Assembly (NCBI RefSeq): GCF_019139815.1
Contig: NZ_CP077079.1
Coordinates: forward strand, 186,001 to 250,000
Source of the DNA: Pseudomonas asgharzadehiana
Lineage (GTDB): Bacteria > Pseudomonadota > Gammaproteobacteria > Pseudomonadales > Pseudomonadaceae
Direction: 5' to 3'
DNA: 64,000 nt
The notes beneath the pieces were generated by a model, which searched no databases, was not told where the DNA came from, and was given only the letters and a program-made list of their open reading frames with translations. The first letter of the stretch is position 1. The number at the start of each line of letters is the position of its first letter. Positions 32,668-41,251 of this stretch are shown piece after piece. The translations under genes and the position numbers were made by a program.

Positions 32668-34236
32668 TCAGTCTTCAAAATGGATGGGGCACTTATCGGC
32701 CCCCTCCAGCTTCTTCAACTCATCCACCACCTGCGGCCTGGCTCGGCGCAATGTCAAACTGCGTCCAAGACCGCGCAACCGCCGTGCCTCCTGGTGCAGC
32801 ATTTCCACCCCGGAATAGTCGATAAAGTTGATCTGCTGCGCCTCGATCACCACCCTTTCGCCCTGCAGGCTTTGCAGGCGCACCTGCAGATAGTGGCTGG
32901 CACCAAAAAAGATCGAACCGCCGACCCGCAGCACGTCTTCTTCTCCATCTCGCCATTGTTGAACCCGCGGCTGCGAGGTGCGCTTGAGGTAAAAAAACAG
33001 CGAGGCCAACACGCCGGCATAGATCGCTGTTTGCAGTTCCAGCAGCAAGGTGGCGACACAGGTGAGGCTCATCACCACAAACTCGGCGCGGCTGACCCGG
33101 AACAGCGCGCGGATGCCGCGATGGTCCACCAGGCCCCAGCAAATCAACAGGATGCTCGCCGCCATGCTCGGAATCGGGATATGCGCGATCAACGCCGCGC
33201 CAAACACTGCAAACAGCGCCACCCACAACGCCGAAAACACCCCGGCCAACGGCGAACAGGCCCCGGCTTCATAGCTCAGGCCTGAGCGGGTAAAGGAACC
33301 AGCCGACACGTAACCGGAGAAAAATCCGCCGACGATGTTGGATAAACCCTGCGCACGTACTTCTTGATTGGCGTCGAGCAATTGCTGTGAACGGGCCGAC
33401 AGCGAGCGCGCAATCGACAGGCTGGTCACCAGCCCCAGCATGCCCACCGCCACGGCACTGGGTAGCAGGCGCAGGATCATGTCCAGGTCCATTGGCAACG
33501 GGCTGAACGGCGGCAGTTTGCCGATAAACGAACTGACCCGCGCCACGTGCCCGAATACCGCCGGCCACAGCCATGCGGCCAGGCTGCTCAATGCCAGGGC
33601 AATCAATAACGTCGGCCAGCGTGGCACCAGAGACTTAAGCAATGCACCCACCAGCAACGTGCCCAGGCCCAGGGCCAGTGAGGCGTGGTCCCACTCGCCG
33701 CTATGGTCGATCAGCGCCAGCAGGCTGTTGATCGCCGTGGCCTGGCTCGGCAAAACCAGGCCCAGCAGGTTGGGCAACTGCCCAAGGGCGATCACCACGG
33801 CGGCGCCGAGGGTGAACCCCAACACCACCGAATGGGAGACGAAGTTCACCAGCGCACCGAAGCGCAGCATGCCCAGCAACCACTGGAAAACGCCTGCGAG
33901 GAAGGTAAGCAACAGGATGAGCGTGATGTAGTCCTGTGACCCAGGGACGGCCAGCGGGCTGACGCTGGCGTAGAGCACGATGGAAATCGCCGCCGTGGGG
34001 CCGCAGATCAGGTGCCAGGACGAACCCCACAGACACGCGATCAGCACCGGGATGATGGCGGCGTACAGGCCATATTCCGGTGGGAGGCCGGCGATCAATG
34101 CGTAGGCAATCGACTGCGGCAACGCGAGCACGGCGCCGCTGAGGCCGACCATCGCGTCCCGGCCGACGCTGGCGCGGGTTTGGCGCGGCAGCCAACTCAG
34201 GAAAGGAAAGAGTGTGTGGCGGTTGGGCCGGGGCAT
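32668..34236 (-). CDS. SulP-family anion transporter with STAS domain
   Basis: Inner-membrane SLC26/SulP transporter of 522 residues. The N-terminal membrane part has about 10-12 hydrophobic segments, with the family blocks GLSGAVLALPQSIAYALIAG and PPEYGLYAAIIPVLI near residues 31-66. A C-terminal STAS domain (about 415-515) contains INFIDYSGVEMLHQEARRL. It neighbours the choline-sulfate genes, so sulfate or choline sulfate is a likely substrate; this is inference from context. It is separated from choX by a REP palindrome, so it may not be in one transcript with it. Confidence 0.85.
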   Translation of the reverse strand: MPRPNRHTLFPFLSWLPRQTRASVGRDAMVGLSGAVLALPQSIAYALIAGLPPEYGLYAAIIPVLIACLWGSSWHLICGPTAAISIVLYASVSPLAVPGSQDYITLILLLTFLAGVFQWLLGMLRFGALVNFVSHSVVLGFTLGAAVVIALGQLPNLLGLVLPSQATAINSLLALIDHSGEWDHASLALGLGTLLVGALLKSLVPRWPTLLIALALSSLAAWLWPAVFGHVARVSSFIGKLPPFSPLPMDLDMILRLLPSAVAVGMLGLVTSLSIARSLSARSQQLLDANQEVRAQGLSNIVGGFFSGYVSAGSFTRSGLSYEAGACSPLAGVFSALWVALFAVFGAALIAHIPIPSMAASILLICWGLVDHRGIRALFRVSRAEFVVMSLTCVATLLLELQTAIYAGVLASLFFYLKRTSQPRVQQWRDGEEDVLRVGGSIFFGASHYLQVRLQSLQGERVVIEAQQINFIDYSGVEMLHQEARRLRGLGRSLTLRRARPQVVDELKKLEGADKCPIHFED

Positions 34237-34290
34237 TTATAACTCGGCTGAAAAGGTTTGACTCAAGGGTATCAGTACACGCCAATCCCT

Positions 34291-34316
34291 GTGGGAGGGG
34301 GCTTGCTCCCTCCCAC
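34291..34316. repeat. REP palindrome
   Basis: Inverted repeat GTGGGAGGGGGCTTGC...CTCCCTCCCAC, slightly imperfect, in the 99-base gap between the choX stop and the SulP start. Confidence 0.85.
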
Positions 34317-34335
34317 ATTGGGACAGTGTCAGGCC

Positions 34336-35250
34336 TTAGAGCTTGGCTTTGACCGCCGCCAGCGCATCCTGGCCATCCACGGTTTTTACGCCCTCCAGCC
34401 ATTTGTCCAGCACCGCCGGGTTGGCCTTGATCCACGCCTTCGCCGCCTCGGCATTGCTGAGCTTATTGTTGGCCACCTGCGCCATGATGCTGTTCTCCAT
34501 CTCCTGGGTGAAACTCAGGTTGGTCAGCAGTTTTCCTACGTTCGGGCAGGCCTGGGCGTACCCTTTGCGGGTCAGGGTGTACACGCTACCGGTAGCGCCA
34601 AAATATTTCTCGCCGCCCTTGAGGTAGTGCATTTTCAACTGCACGTTCATCGGGTGCGGCGTCCAGCCGAGGAAGGTGACAAAGCGCTGTTTCTTCACTG
34701 CCCGGGACACTTCGGCGAGCATCGCCTGTTCGCTGGACTCGATCAGCTTCCACTGGCCCAGGTCAAAGTCGTTCTTCTTGATGATCTCCTGCAACGAGAT
34801 GTTCGCCGGCGCGCCGGAGCCAATGCCGTAGATCCTCTTGTCGAACTTGTCGGCGAATTTGTTCAGGTCGGCAAACTCATGCACACCGGCGTCCCACACG
34901 TAGTCCGGCACGGCGAGGGTGAACTCGGTGCCGTCGAGGTTCTTGGCCAATTGCACGACATCGCCATTGGCCACGAACTTGTCGTAGAACCCCTGCTGCG
35001 CCGGCATCCAATTGCCGAGGAACACATCCACCTGGCCGTCCTTGAGCCCGCCGAAGGTAATCGGCACCGCCAGGGTGTCGACCTTGGCCTTGTAGCCCAT
35101 GCCCGTCAGCAGAAAACCGGTGATGGCGTTGGTCGCGGCGATGTCGCTCCAGCCGGGATCGGCCATTTTCACTGTTTCGCAGCTGGCGTCCGCGTACACG
35201 TTGGCGCTGCTTAACGCCAGAATGCCCAGCACTACCGTTAACTTTTGCAT
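34336..35250 (-). CDS. choX: Choline ABC transporter substrate-binding protein (ChoX-like)
   Basis: Periplasmic binding protein of the glycine betaine/choline (OpuAC) type. 304 residues with a signal peptide (cleaved about residue 20, NVYA-DASCETVKMAD), then ADPGWSDIAATNAITGFLL, FLGNWMPAQQGFYDKFVANG and FLGWTPHPMNVQLKMHYLKG, whose Trp and Tyr residues form the usual cation box for trimethylammonium ligands. It lies 16 bases after betC, so the two are co-transcribed. No choW or choV (permease, ATPase) gene is nearby, so it must pair with a transporter encoded elsewhere. Confidence 0.88.
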   Translation of the reverse strand: MQKLTVVLGILALSSANVYADASCETVKMADPGWSDIAATNAITGFLLTGMGYKAKVDTLAVPITFGGLKDGQVDVFLGNWMPAQQGFYDKFVANGDVVQLAKNLDGTEFTLAVPDYVWDAGVHEFADLNKFADKFDKRIYGIGSGAPANISLQEIIKKNDFDLGQWKLIESSEQAMLAEVSRAVKKQRFVTFLGWTPHPMNVQLKMHYLKGGEKYFGATGSVYTLTRKGYAQACPNVGKLLTNLSFTQEMENSIMAQVANNKLSNAEAAKAWIKANPAVLDKWLEGVKTVDGQDALAAVKAKL

Positions 35251-35266
35251 GGCCTTCCCTCTGTAT

Positions 35267-36781
35267 TTATTGGTTTTGGCAGGGTTGTGGATAACGTGCC
35301 TTGCGCTCCAGGTCGTCGAGGTCGATATGGTTGCGCATGTATTGCTGACTGGCGTCCACCAGCGGCTGGTGGTCCCAGCTCTTCAGCTTGCCCAGGGTCA
35401 GCGCCTCGAATACCAGGCGACGGCGGCGTTGGCTGGCGAGTACCTGCTGATGGATCGCCGGGATGTCCCATTTGGCCCGCGCCTCGTTCAGGAAGGCTGC
35501 AAACAGCGCCCGATGCTGTGGCGACTGGCTGAGCTCTTCCTGCTCCCCTGGGTCGTTGTGTACGTCGAACAGTAGACACGGGTCGTCTTCGCTGTAGATG
35601 AATTTGTAGGCGCCCCGGCGAATCATCATCAGCGGGCTGATAGTGCCTTCGGCCATGTATTCGCCGAACACTTCGTCGTGCCCGCCCTGCCCTTGCAAAT
35701 GCGCCACCAGCGAGCGCCCGTCCAGCGGCAGGCGTGGGTCCAACTCGCCGCCGGCCAGCTCCACCAGCGTGGGCAACAGGTCGGCGGTGGACACGGCTTT
35801 TGATACGCGCCCCGCCGCAAACTGCCCCGGCGCACTGACCAGCAGCGGCACGCGGGCGGCCATTTCAAACCAGTGCATTTTGTACCAGAGGCCACGCTCG
35901 CCGAGCATGTCGCCATGGTCGCCGGAGAACACAATGATGGTGTCGTCGGCAAGGCCGGTGTCTTCCAGGGTCTGCAACAGCCTGCCGACGTTGCTGTCGA
36001 TGTAGCTGCAGGCACCGAAGTAGGCGCGGCGTGCATCGCGGATCTTATCCACAGGCAGCGGCTTGTCCCACAGGTCGTAGACCTTGAGCAGGCGCTGGGA
36101 ATGGGGGTCGAGATCACACTGTGCCGGGGTTGCGGGCAAAGGGATGTCGCTCTCGTCGTACAGGTCCCAGAACGGCTTGGGAATGGTGTACGGGTCGTGG
36201 GGATGGGTCATCGACACGGTCAGGCAGAACGGTTGGTCGCCGTCCTCGCGAATATGGTCGAACAGATACTGCTGCGCCTTGAACACCACCTCTTCGTCGA
36301 AGTCCAGCTGGTTGGTGCGCAGGCATGGCCCGGCTTGCAGCACCGAGGACATGTTGTGGTACCAACTGGGGCGTACGTGCGGCTCATCCCAATTCACCGC
36401 CCAACCATAGTCGGCGGGGTAGATGTCACTGGTCAGGCGCTCCTCATAACCGTGCAACTGGTCGGGGCCGCAAAAATGCATCTTGCCCGACAGCGCGGTG
36501 CGGTAGCCGAGGCGTCGCAGGTAGTGCGCATAGGTGGGCACATCGGCGGGAAAATCCGCCGCGTTGTCATAGGCGCCGATCTTGCTCGGTAATTGCCCGC
36601 TGACCAGCGTGAAGCGCGACGGCGCGCACAACGGGCTGTTGCAATAGGCGGCGTCGAACACAACGCCCTGCTCGGCGAGGCGGCTCAGATTCGGCAGCTT
36701 GATGGGCGAAGAACCGTAGAACGGAAGCAGCGGCGCGGCCATTTGATCGGCCATGATGAAAAGAATGTTCTTGCGCTTCAT
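35267..36781 (-). CDS. betC: Choline-sulfatase
   Basis: Hydrolyses choline-O-sulfate to choline and sulfate. 504 residues of the alkaline phosphatase/sulfatase fold. The N-terminus KRKNILFIMADQMAAPLLPF carries metal ligands; the C52-A-P-S-R sulfatase motif supplies the Cys that becomes formylglycine; VFSGDHGDMLGERGLWYK provides further metal ligands. ATG 36781 is chosen as the family start, ahead of six extra in-frame codons. It is upstream of choX and divergent from the LysR gene at 36885, its likely regulator. Confidence 0.95.
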   Translation of the reverse strand: MKRKNILFIMADQMAAPLLPFYGSSPIKLPNLSRLAEQGVVFDAAYCNSPLCAPSRFTLVSGQLPSKIGAYDNAADFPADVPTYAHYLRRLGYRTALSGKMHFCGPDQLHGYEERLTSDIYPADYGWAVNWDEPHVRPSWYHNMSSVLQAGPCLRTNQLDFDEEVVFKAQQYLFDHIREDGDQPFCLTVSMTHPHDPYTIPKPFWDLYDESDIPLPATPAQCDLDPHSQRLLKVYDLWDKPLPVDKIRDARRAYFGACSYIDSNVGRLLQTLEDTGLADDTIIVFSGDHGDMLGERGLWYKMHWFEMAARVPLLVSAPGQFAAGRVSKAVSTADLLPTLVELAGGELDPRLPLDGRSLVAHLQGQGGHDEVFGEYMAEGTISPLMMIRRGAYKFIYSEDDPCLLFDVHNDPGEQEELSQSPQHRALFAAFLNEARAKWDIPAIHQQVLASQRRRRLVFEALTLGKLKSWDHQPLVDASQQYMRNHIDLDDLERKARYPQPCQNQ

Positions 36782-36884
36782 GGGGGCTTGGCATTCCATA
36801 GGCGGTGTTTATGCCAGTGAGCATGCAGCCCATGGAAAATGGGGTAAAGCCCATGAAAAGCAATGTCTAGGATAAGCACAGCTT

Positions 36885-37835
36885 ATGTATGAAGCCCTTG
36901 GCGATGTGTCCCTCGACCTGCTGCGCGCGTTTGAAGCCGCAGCCCGTCATCGCAGCTTTACAGCGGCGGCCATGGAGCTGGGCACCACCCAGCCGGCGAT
37001 CAGCCAACAGATCAAGCGCCTCGAGGAACAACTGGCGATTCGCCTGTTTGATCGCATCTACCGCGGCATTGAGCTGACCGACGCCGGCGCCTTGCTGTTC
37101 GAGCATGTGCAAGGCGGTTTGCAAACCATCAACCAAGGTCTCAGCGCGATCATTCAGCAGGACCAGCACGAAGTGCTGCAAGTGGCCACCGACTTTGCCT
37201 TCGCCGCCTATTGGCTGATGCCGCGCCTGCATCGCTTCCACCAGGCCAACCCGCACGTGGATGTGAGCCTGGTCACCAGCGAGCGCAACCATGCCACCTT
37301 GCGCAGCGATATCGACGTAGCGGTGCTGTTTGGCGATGGCCGTTTCAAACAGGGCGACAGCCTGTGGCTGTTCAACGAAGAAGTATTCCCGGTGTGCAGC
37401 CCGCAGTGGCTCAAGGACCAGGCCACACCGCTGACCTTGCACAATTTGCACGATGTTCCTTTGCTGCACCTGCGCCAGGAAAACAACAGCCAATGGTTCG
37501 ATTGGAGCGGCGTATTCCGCGAACTGGGTATCACCGCCGCCCCCACGCCTGGCCAACTGCGCTTCGATAACTACACCTTGCTGATCCAGGCGGCGATTGC
37601 CGGCCAGGGCGTGGCCATCGGCTGGCGGCATTTGGTGGATAACCTGCTGGAGCAGAACTGGCTCTGCCGACCGATCAGCAACACGGTCATCTCGCGTTTC
37701 GGCTATTACGTGGTGCAGCCCCAGCGCAAACGTCGCGGGCAGTTGGTTGAGCGTTTTGTCGATTGGCTGGTGGCGGAGCAGGCCAGCAGCGCGCAGTCAT
37801 TGACCGGGCTGGCCCTGCCGTCGATTGCGGTCTAG
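36885..37835 (+). CDS. LysR-type regulator, probably of choline-sulfate use
   Basis: 316-residue LysR-type transcription factor. The N-terminal winged helix reads LDLLRAFEAAARHRSFTAAA (about 10-29) and TTQPAISQQIKRLEEQLAIR; the effector-binding domain follows from about 90. It is transcribed away from betC with 103 bases between start codons, the usual arrangement of a LysR regulator and its target. The inducer is not known from sequence; choline-O-sulfate or choline is the natural guess. Confidence 0.88.
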   Translation: MYEALGDVSLDLLRAFEAAARHRSFTAAAMELGTTQPAISQQIKRLEEQLAIRLFDRIYRGIELTDAGALLFEHVQGGLQTINQGLSAIIQQDQHEVLQVATDFAFAAYWLMPRLHRFHQANPHVDVSLVTSERNHATLRSDIDVAVLFGDGRFKQGDSLWLFNEEVFPVCSPQWLKDQATPLTLHNLHDVPLLHLRQENNSQWFDWSGVFRELGITAAPTPGQLRFDNYTLLIQAAIAGQGVAIGWRHLVDNLLEQNWLCRPISNTVISRFGYYVVQPQRKRRGQLVERFVDWLVAEQASSAQSLTGLALPSIAV

Positions 37836-37866
37836 CATCTGGCGCACAGTGGATCCGGAGTTCCTC

Positions 37867-38193
37867 ATGCAACGTATCAAGGGCTATCACGCCCACATCT
37901 ACTTCGATGCCAATACGATCGATCAGGCGCGCAGCCTGTGTGAAGACGCCGCAACACTGTTCCCGTTGCGCATGGGGCGCGTGCATGAGCGCCCCGTCGG
38001 CCCGCACCCGGACTGGAGCTGCCAGCTGGCGTTCGACGCCGAATACATCGGCGTGGTGCTGCCGTGGCTGGCGCTGCATCGCGATGGGCTGGTGGTGTTC
38101 CTGCACCCCGAAACCGGCGATGAGCTCAAGGACCACACCGATCACGCCATCTGGCTGGGCGCGATGCGTACGCTGGATCTGTCTGTTTTTTAA
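37867..38193 (+). CDS. DOPA 4,5-dioxygenase-family protein
   Basis: 108-residue protein of the small DOPA dioxygenase family. It starts MQRIKGYHAHIYFDANTIDQA and has possible metal-binding His residues in YHAHIYF, RPVGPHPDWSCQL and LVVFLHPETGDELKDHTDHA. No signal peptide. It follows the LysR gene by 31 bases and may be co-transcribed. The true substrate in bacteria is unknown. Confidence 0.8.
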   Translation: MQRIKGYHAHIYFDANTIDQARSLCEDAATLFPLRMGRVHERPVGPHPDWSCQLAFDAEYIGVVLPWLALHRDGLVVFLHPETGDELKDHTDHAIWLGAMRTLDLSVF

Positions 38194-38261
38194 CCCTCTT
38201 CTCGATGTGCAACCCCTCAACTTCTGTGAAGGAGAGCGGGATTTTTGCGGTCGTATCCCAC

Positions 38262-38291
38262 TATATGAGATTGATATTTATATATTGAGAT
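38262..38291. promoter_or_regulatory. AT-rich repeat in front of the galactonate genes
   Basis: A 30-base AT-rich stretch holds a direct repeat TATATGAGAT / TATATTGAGAT in an otherwise GC-rich 164-base gap, about 70 bases before dgoK. It is a likely promoter/operator region for the dgo block; no specific regulator can be named. Confidence 0.35.
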
Positions 38292-38357
38292 GTCGCCAGG
38301 CTTAGGTTTATATTCGCCCATCTGCTTTTTCAGCACCCACTCATTTCAGGTGAAGCG

Positions 38358-39317
38358 ATGCAGGCGCAATTGATCGCGCTCGATTGGGGAACCAGCTCCC
38401 TTCGTGCTTACAAACTCGGCCCCGCAGGCGTGGTGCTGGAACAACGCTCACTGGCGTCAGGCATCATGCATCTGCCCACAGAAGCCCGGGAGATCGCCGG
38501 CGTGCTGTGCAGCGATGGCTTCGAATTGGCCTTTGATGCGGCCTGCGGGGATTGGCTCGACGCTGAACCTGGCTTGCCGGTGATCGCCTGCGGCATGGTT
38601 GGCAGTGCCCAGGGCTGGAGCGAGGCGGCGTATCGCACTACCCCAGTCGATGTCGCAAGCCTGGGCCAGGCACTGCACAACGTGCGCAGCCTGCGCGGTG
38701 TCGAGGTGCATATTGTGCCCGGTGTGATCGAGCAGGTCGGCTTGCCCAATGTGATGCGCGGCGAAGAAACCCAGGTGTTGGGTGTGTTGCAGGGGCTGGG
38801 GGCCGAAGTGTTGATTGGCCTGCCGGGCAGCCATTCCAAGTGGGTCGAGGTGGTGGGCGGCCGCATCACCCACTTCGACACCTTTATGACCGGCGAAGTG
38901 TTCGCGGTGTTGAGCAAGCACAGCCTGCTGGGCCGTACCCAAAAGCCTTCCGAGACATTCCAGGCCGCGGCCTTTGACCGGGGCGTGCAGGTGGCGCTGT
39001 CCGACGAGGGCGCGCGGGGTGTGCTGTCGACGCTGTTCAGTGCGCGCACCCTCGGCCTGACCGCCGCCCTCTCGCCGGAACAGCAGCCCGATTACCTGTC
39101 CGGCCTGTTGATCGGCCACGAACTCGCGGGCCTGCCGGGCCGCGCAAAACACATGCCGATCATCCTGGTCGGCGCCGCCCCCCTCTGCGCCCGCTATCAA
39201 CGCGCCCTCGCCCTGTGCGGCTTCGCCCCTGTCAGCCTGGCGCAGGAAGCCACCGAGCGCGGCCTGTGGCAACTGGCCGTGGCGGCCGGGCTCATTCAAC
39301 CTGTATCGGAGGCCTGA
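38358..39317 (+). CDS. dgoK: 2-dehydro-3-deoxygalactonokinase
   Basis: Phosphorylates 2-keto-3-deoxygalactonate in the De Ley-Doudoroff pathway. 319 residues; the N-terminus LIALDWGTSSLRAYKLGP is the phosphate-binding loop of this kinase family, and GLPGSHSKWVEVVGGRITHF and FDTFMTGEVFAVLSKHSLLG are family blocks. First gene of the dgo block; dgoA follows after one base. Confidence 0.93.
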   Translation: MQAQLIALDWGTSSLRAYKLGPAGVVLEQRSLASGIMHLPTEAREIAGVLCSDGFELAFDAACGDWLDAEPGLPVIACGMVGSAQGWSEAAYRTTPVDVASLGQALHNVRSLRGVEVHIVPGVIEQVGLPNVMRGEETQVLGVLQGLGAEVLIGLPGSHSKWVEVVGGRITHFDTFMTGEVFAVLSKHSLLGRTQKPSETFQAAAFDRGVQVALSDEGARGVLSTLFSARTLGLTAALSPEQQPDYLSGLLIGHELAGLPGRAKHMPIILVGAAPLCARYQRALALCGFAPVSLAQEATERGLWQLAVAAGLIQPVSEA

Positions 39318-39318
39318 C

Positions 39319-39945
39319 ATGCTCAAGCAAGCACTCGCACAAAACGGTTTGATCGCGATCCTGCGCGGTGTACGCCCGGACGAAGCCAAGGCTGTCGGCC
39401 AGGTGCTGTACGACGCCGGTTTTCGCGTGATCGAAGTCCCGCTCAATTCGCCGGACCCTTACACCAGCATCCGCACCCTGCGTGACAGCCTGCCCGCCGA
39501 TTGCCTGATCGGGGCCGGTACGGTGTTGACGCCTGAACAGGTTGAGCAGGTGAAAGCCGCTGGCGGCCAGGTGATCGTCATGCCCCACAGCGATGCCAAG
39601 GTACTGCGCGCGGCCAAGGCGGCGGGCCTGTACCTGTCGCCGGGTGTGGCCACGCCCACCGAAGCCTTCGCCGCATTGGCCGAAGGGGCCGATGTGTTGA
39701 AGCTGTTCCCGGCCGAGCAAATGGGGCCGGCGGTGATCAAGGCGTGGCTGGCGGTACTGCCGCAGGGCACGTTGCTGCTCCCGGTGGGCGGCATTAACCC
39801 GGACAACATGCAGGTGTTCACCGACGCCGGCGCCAAAGGGTTCGGACTGGGGTCCGGGTTGTTCAAGCCGGGCATGACCGTGGATCAGGTCGCGAGCCGC
39901 GCCCAGGCGTACGTCGCCGCCTGGAAAGCCCTGAGCCGAGATTAA
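39319..39945 (+). CDS. dgoA: 2-dehydro-3-deoxy-6-phosphogalactonate aldolase
   Basis: Splits 2-keto-3-deoxy-6-phosphogalactonate to pyruvate and glyceraldehyde 3-phosphate. 208 residues, class I KDPG-type barrel with LIAILRGVRPDEA (catalytic Glu region follows in FRVIEVPLNSPDP), LIGAGTVLTPEQV, and the Schiff-base Lys in VLKLFPAEQMGP. Separated from dgoK by one base. Confidence 0.94.
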   Translation: MLKQALAQNGLIAILRGVRPDEAKAVGQVLYDAGFRVIEVPLNSPDPYTSIRTLRDSLPADCLIGAGTVLTPEQVEQVKAAGGQVIVMPHSDAKVLRAAKAAGLYLSPGVATPTEAFAALAEGADVLKLFPAEQMGPAVIKAWLAVLPQGTLLLPVGGINPDNMQVFTDAGAKGFGLGSGLFKPGMTVDQVASRAQAYVAAWKALSRD

Positions 39946-39987
39946 ATTCCGCGCCCACAGGCGCCGCATCGATAAGAGAGATAACAG

Positions 39988-41136
39988 ATGAAAATCACCA
40001 AACTGACGACCTTTATCGTCCCGCCGCGCTGGTGCTTCCTCAAGGTCGAAACCGACCAGGGCGTGACCGGTTGGGGTGAGCCCGTGGTCGAAGGCCGCGC
40101 TCACACCGTGGCCGCTGCTGTTGAGGAACTGTCCGACTACCTGATCGGCAAAGACCCACGCAATATCGAAGACATCTGGACCGTGCTCTACCGGGGCGGT
40201 TTCTACCGCGGCGGCGCCGTGCACATGAGCGCGCTGGCCGGTATCGACCAGGCGCTGTGGGACATCAAGGGCAAGGCCCTCGGCGTTTCCGTCAGCGACC
40301 TGCTCGGTGGCCAGGTACGCGACAAGATCCGCGTGTATTCGTGGATCGGTGGCGACCGCCCGGCCGACACCGCCCGCGCGGCCAAAGAGGCGGTGGCCCG
40401 TGGCTTTACCGCCGTGAAAATGAACGGCACCGAAGAATTGCAGTTCGTCGACAGCTTCGAAAAAGTCGACCTGGCCCTGGCCAACGTGGCGGCCGTGCGT
40501 GATGCGGTCGGCCCTAACGTCGGCATCGGCGTCGACTTCCATGGCCGCGTGCACAAGCCCATGGCCAAGGTGCTGATGAAGGAGCTGGACCCGTACAAGC
40601 TGATGTTTATCGAAGAGCCCGTGCTCAGCGAAAACTACGAAGCCCTCAAGGAACTGGCGCCGCTGACCAGTACTCCGATCGCCCTGGGCGAGCGCCTGTT
40701 CTCGCGTTGGGACTTCAAGCGTGTGCTCAGCGAAGGCTATGTTGACATCATCCAGCCGGATGCTTCCCACGCCGGCGGCATCACCGAAACCCGCAAGATC
40801 GCCAACATGGCCGAAGCCTACGATGTGGCCCTGGCCCTGCACTGCCCACTGGGCCCGATTGCCTTGGCCGCTTGCCTGCAACTGGATGCGGTTTGCTACA
40901 ACGCGTTTATCCAGGAGCAAAGCCTGGGCATTCACTACAACGAGAGCAACGACCTGCTCGACTACGTACGTGACCCCGGTGTGTTCGACTACGACCAGGG
41001 CTTTGTGAAGATCCCCAACGGGCCGGGCCTGGGCATCGAGATCAACGAGGAATACGTGATCGAGCGCGCCGCCATCGGCCACCGCTGGCGCAACCCGATC
41101 TGGCGCCATGCCGACGGCAGCTTTGCCGAGTGGTGA
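39988..41136 (+). CDS. dgoD: D-galactonate dehydratase
   Basis: Converts D-galactonate to 2-keto-3-deoxygalactonate. 382 residues, enolase superfamily. It begins [20 protein letters not shown]; metal ligands and catalytic residues are in [27 protein letters not shown] and [15 protein letters not shown], with the catalytic His in [14 protein letters not shown] and the C-terminal [17 protein letters not shown]. It follows dgoA by 42 bases with GAGAG upstream. Confidence 0.95.
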   Translation: MKITKLTTFIVPPRWCFLKVETDQGVTGWGEPVVEGRAHTVAAAVEELSDYLIGKDPRNIEDIWTVLYRGGFYRGGAVHMSALAGIDQALWDIKGKALGVSVSDLLGGQVRDKIRVYSWIGGDRPADTARAAKEAVARGFTAVKMNGTEELQFVDSFEKVDLALANVAAVRDAVGPNVGIGVDFHGRVHKPMAKVLMKELDPYKLMFIEEPVLSENYEALKELAPLTSTPIALGERLFSRWDFKRVLSEGYVDIIQPDASHAGGITETRKIANMAEAYDVALALHCPLGPIALAACLQLDAVCYNAFIQEQSLGIHYNESNDLLDYVRDPGVFDYDQGFVKIPNGPGLGIEINEEYVIERAAIGHRWRNPIWRHADGSFAEW

Positions 41137-41163
41137 TTCCCTCCTGAAGGAACACGGTTAAAC

Positions 41164-41193
41164 ATGTGGCAGGGGGCTTGCTCTCTTCCACAT
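41164..41193. repeat. Degenerate REP palindrome inside the galactonate block
   Basis: ATGTGGCAGGGGGCTTGC followed by TCTCTTCCACAT, an imperfect copy, in the 115-base gap between dgoD and the transporter gene. It may uncouple transporter expression from the enzyme genes. Confidence 0.6.
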
Positions 41194-41251
41194 TTTGATT
41201 CGGTTTCATCAGTAAGTCCGTCCTCAATAAACATAAAAAGAGGCACTTCCC

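Noticed and set aside
36045..36053. Perfect DnaA box inside betC
   Set aside because: It encodes ordinary codons in the middle of a gene 30 kb from the origin; a functional role is not supported on its own.
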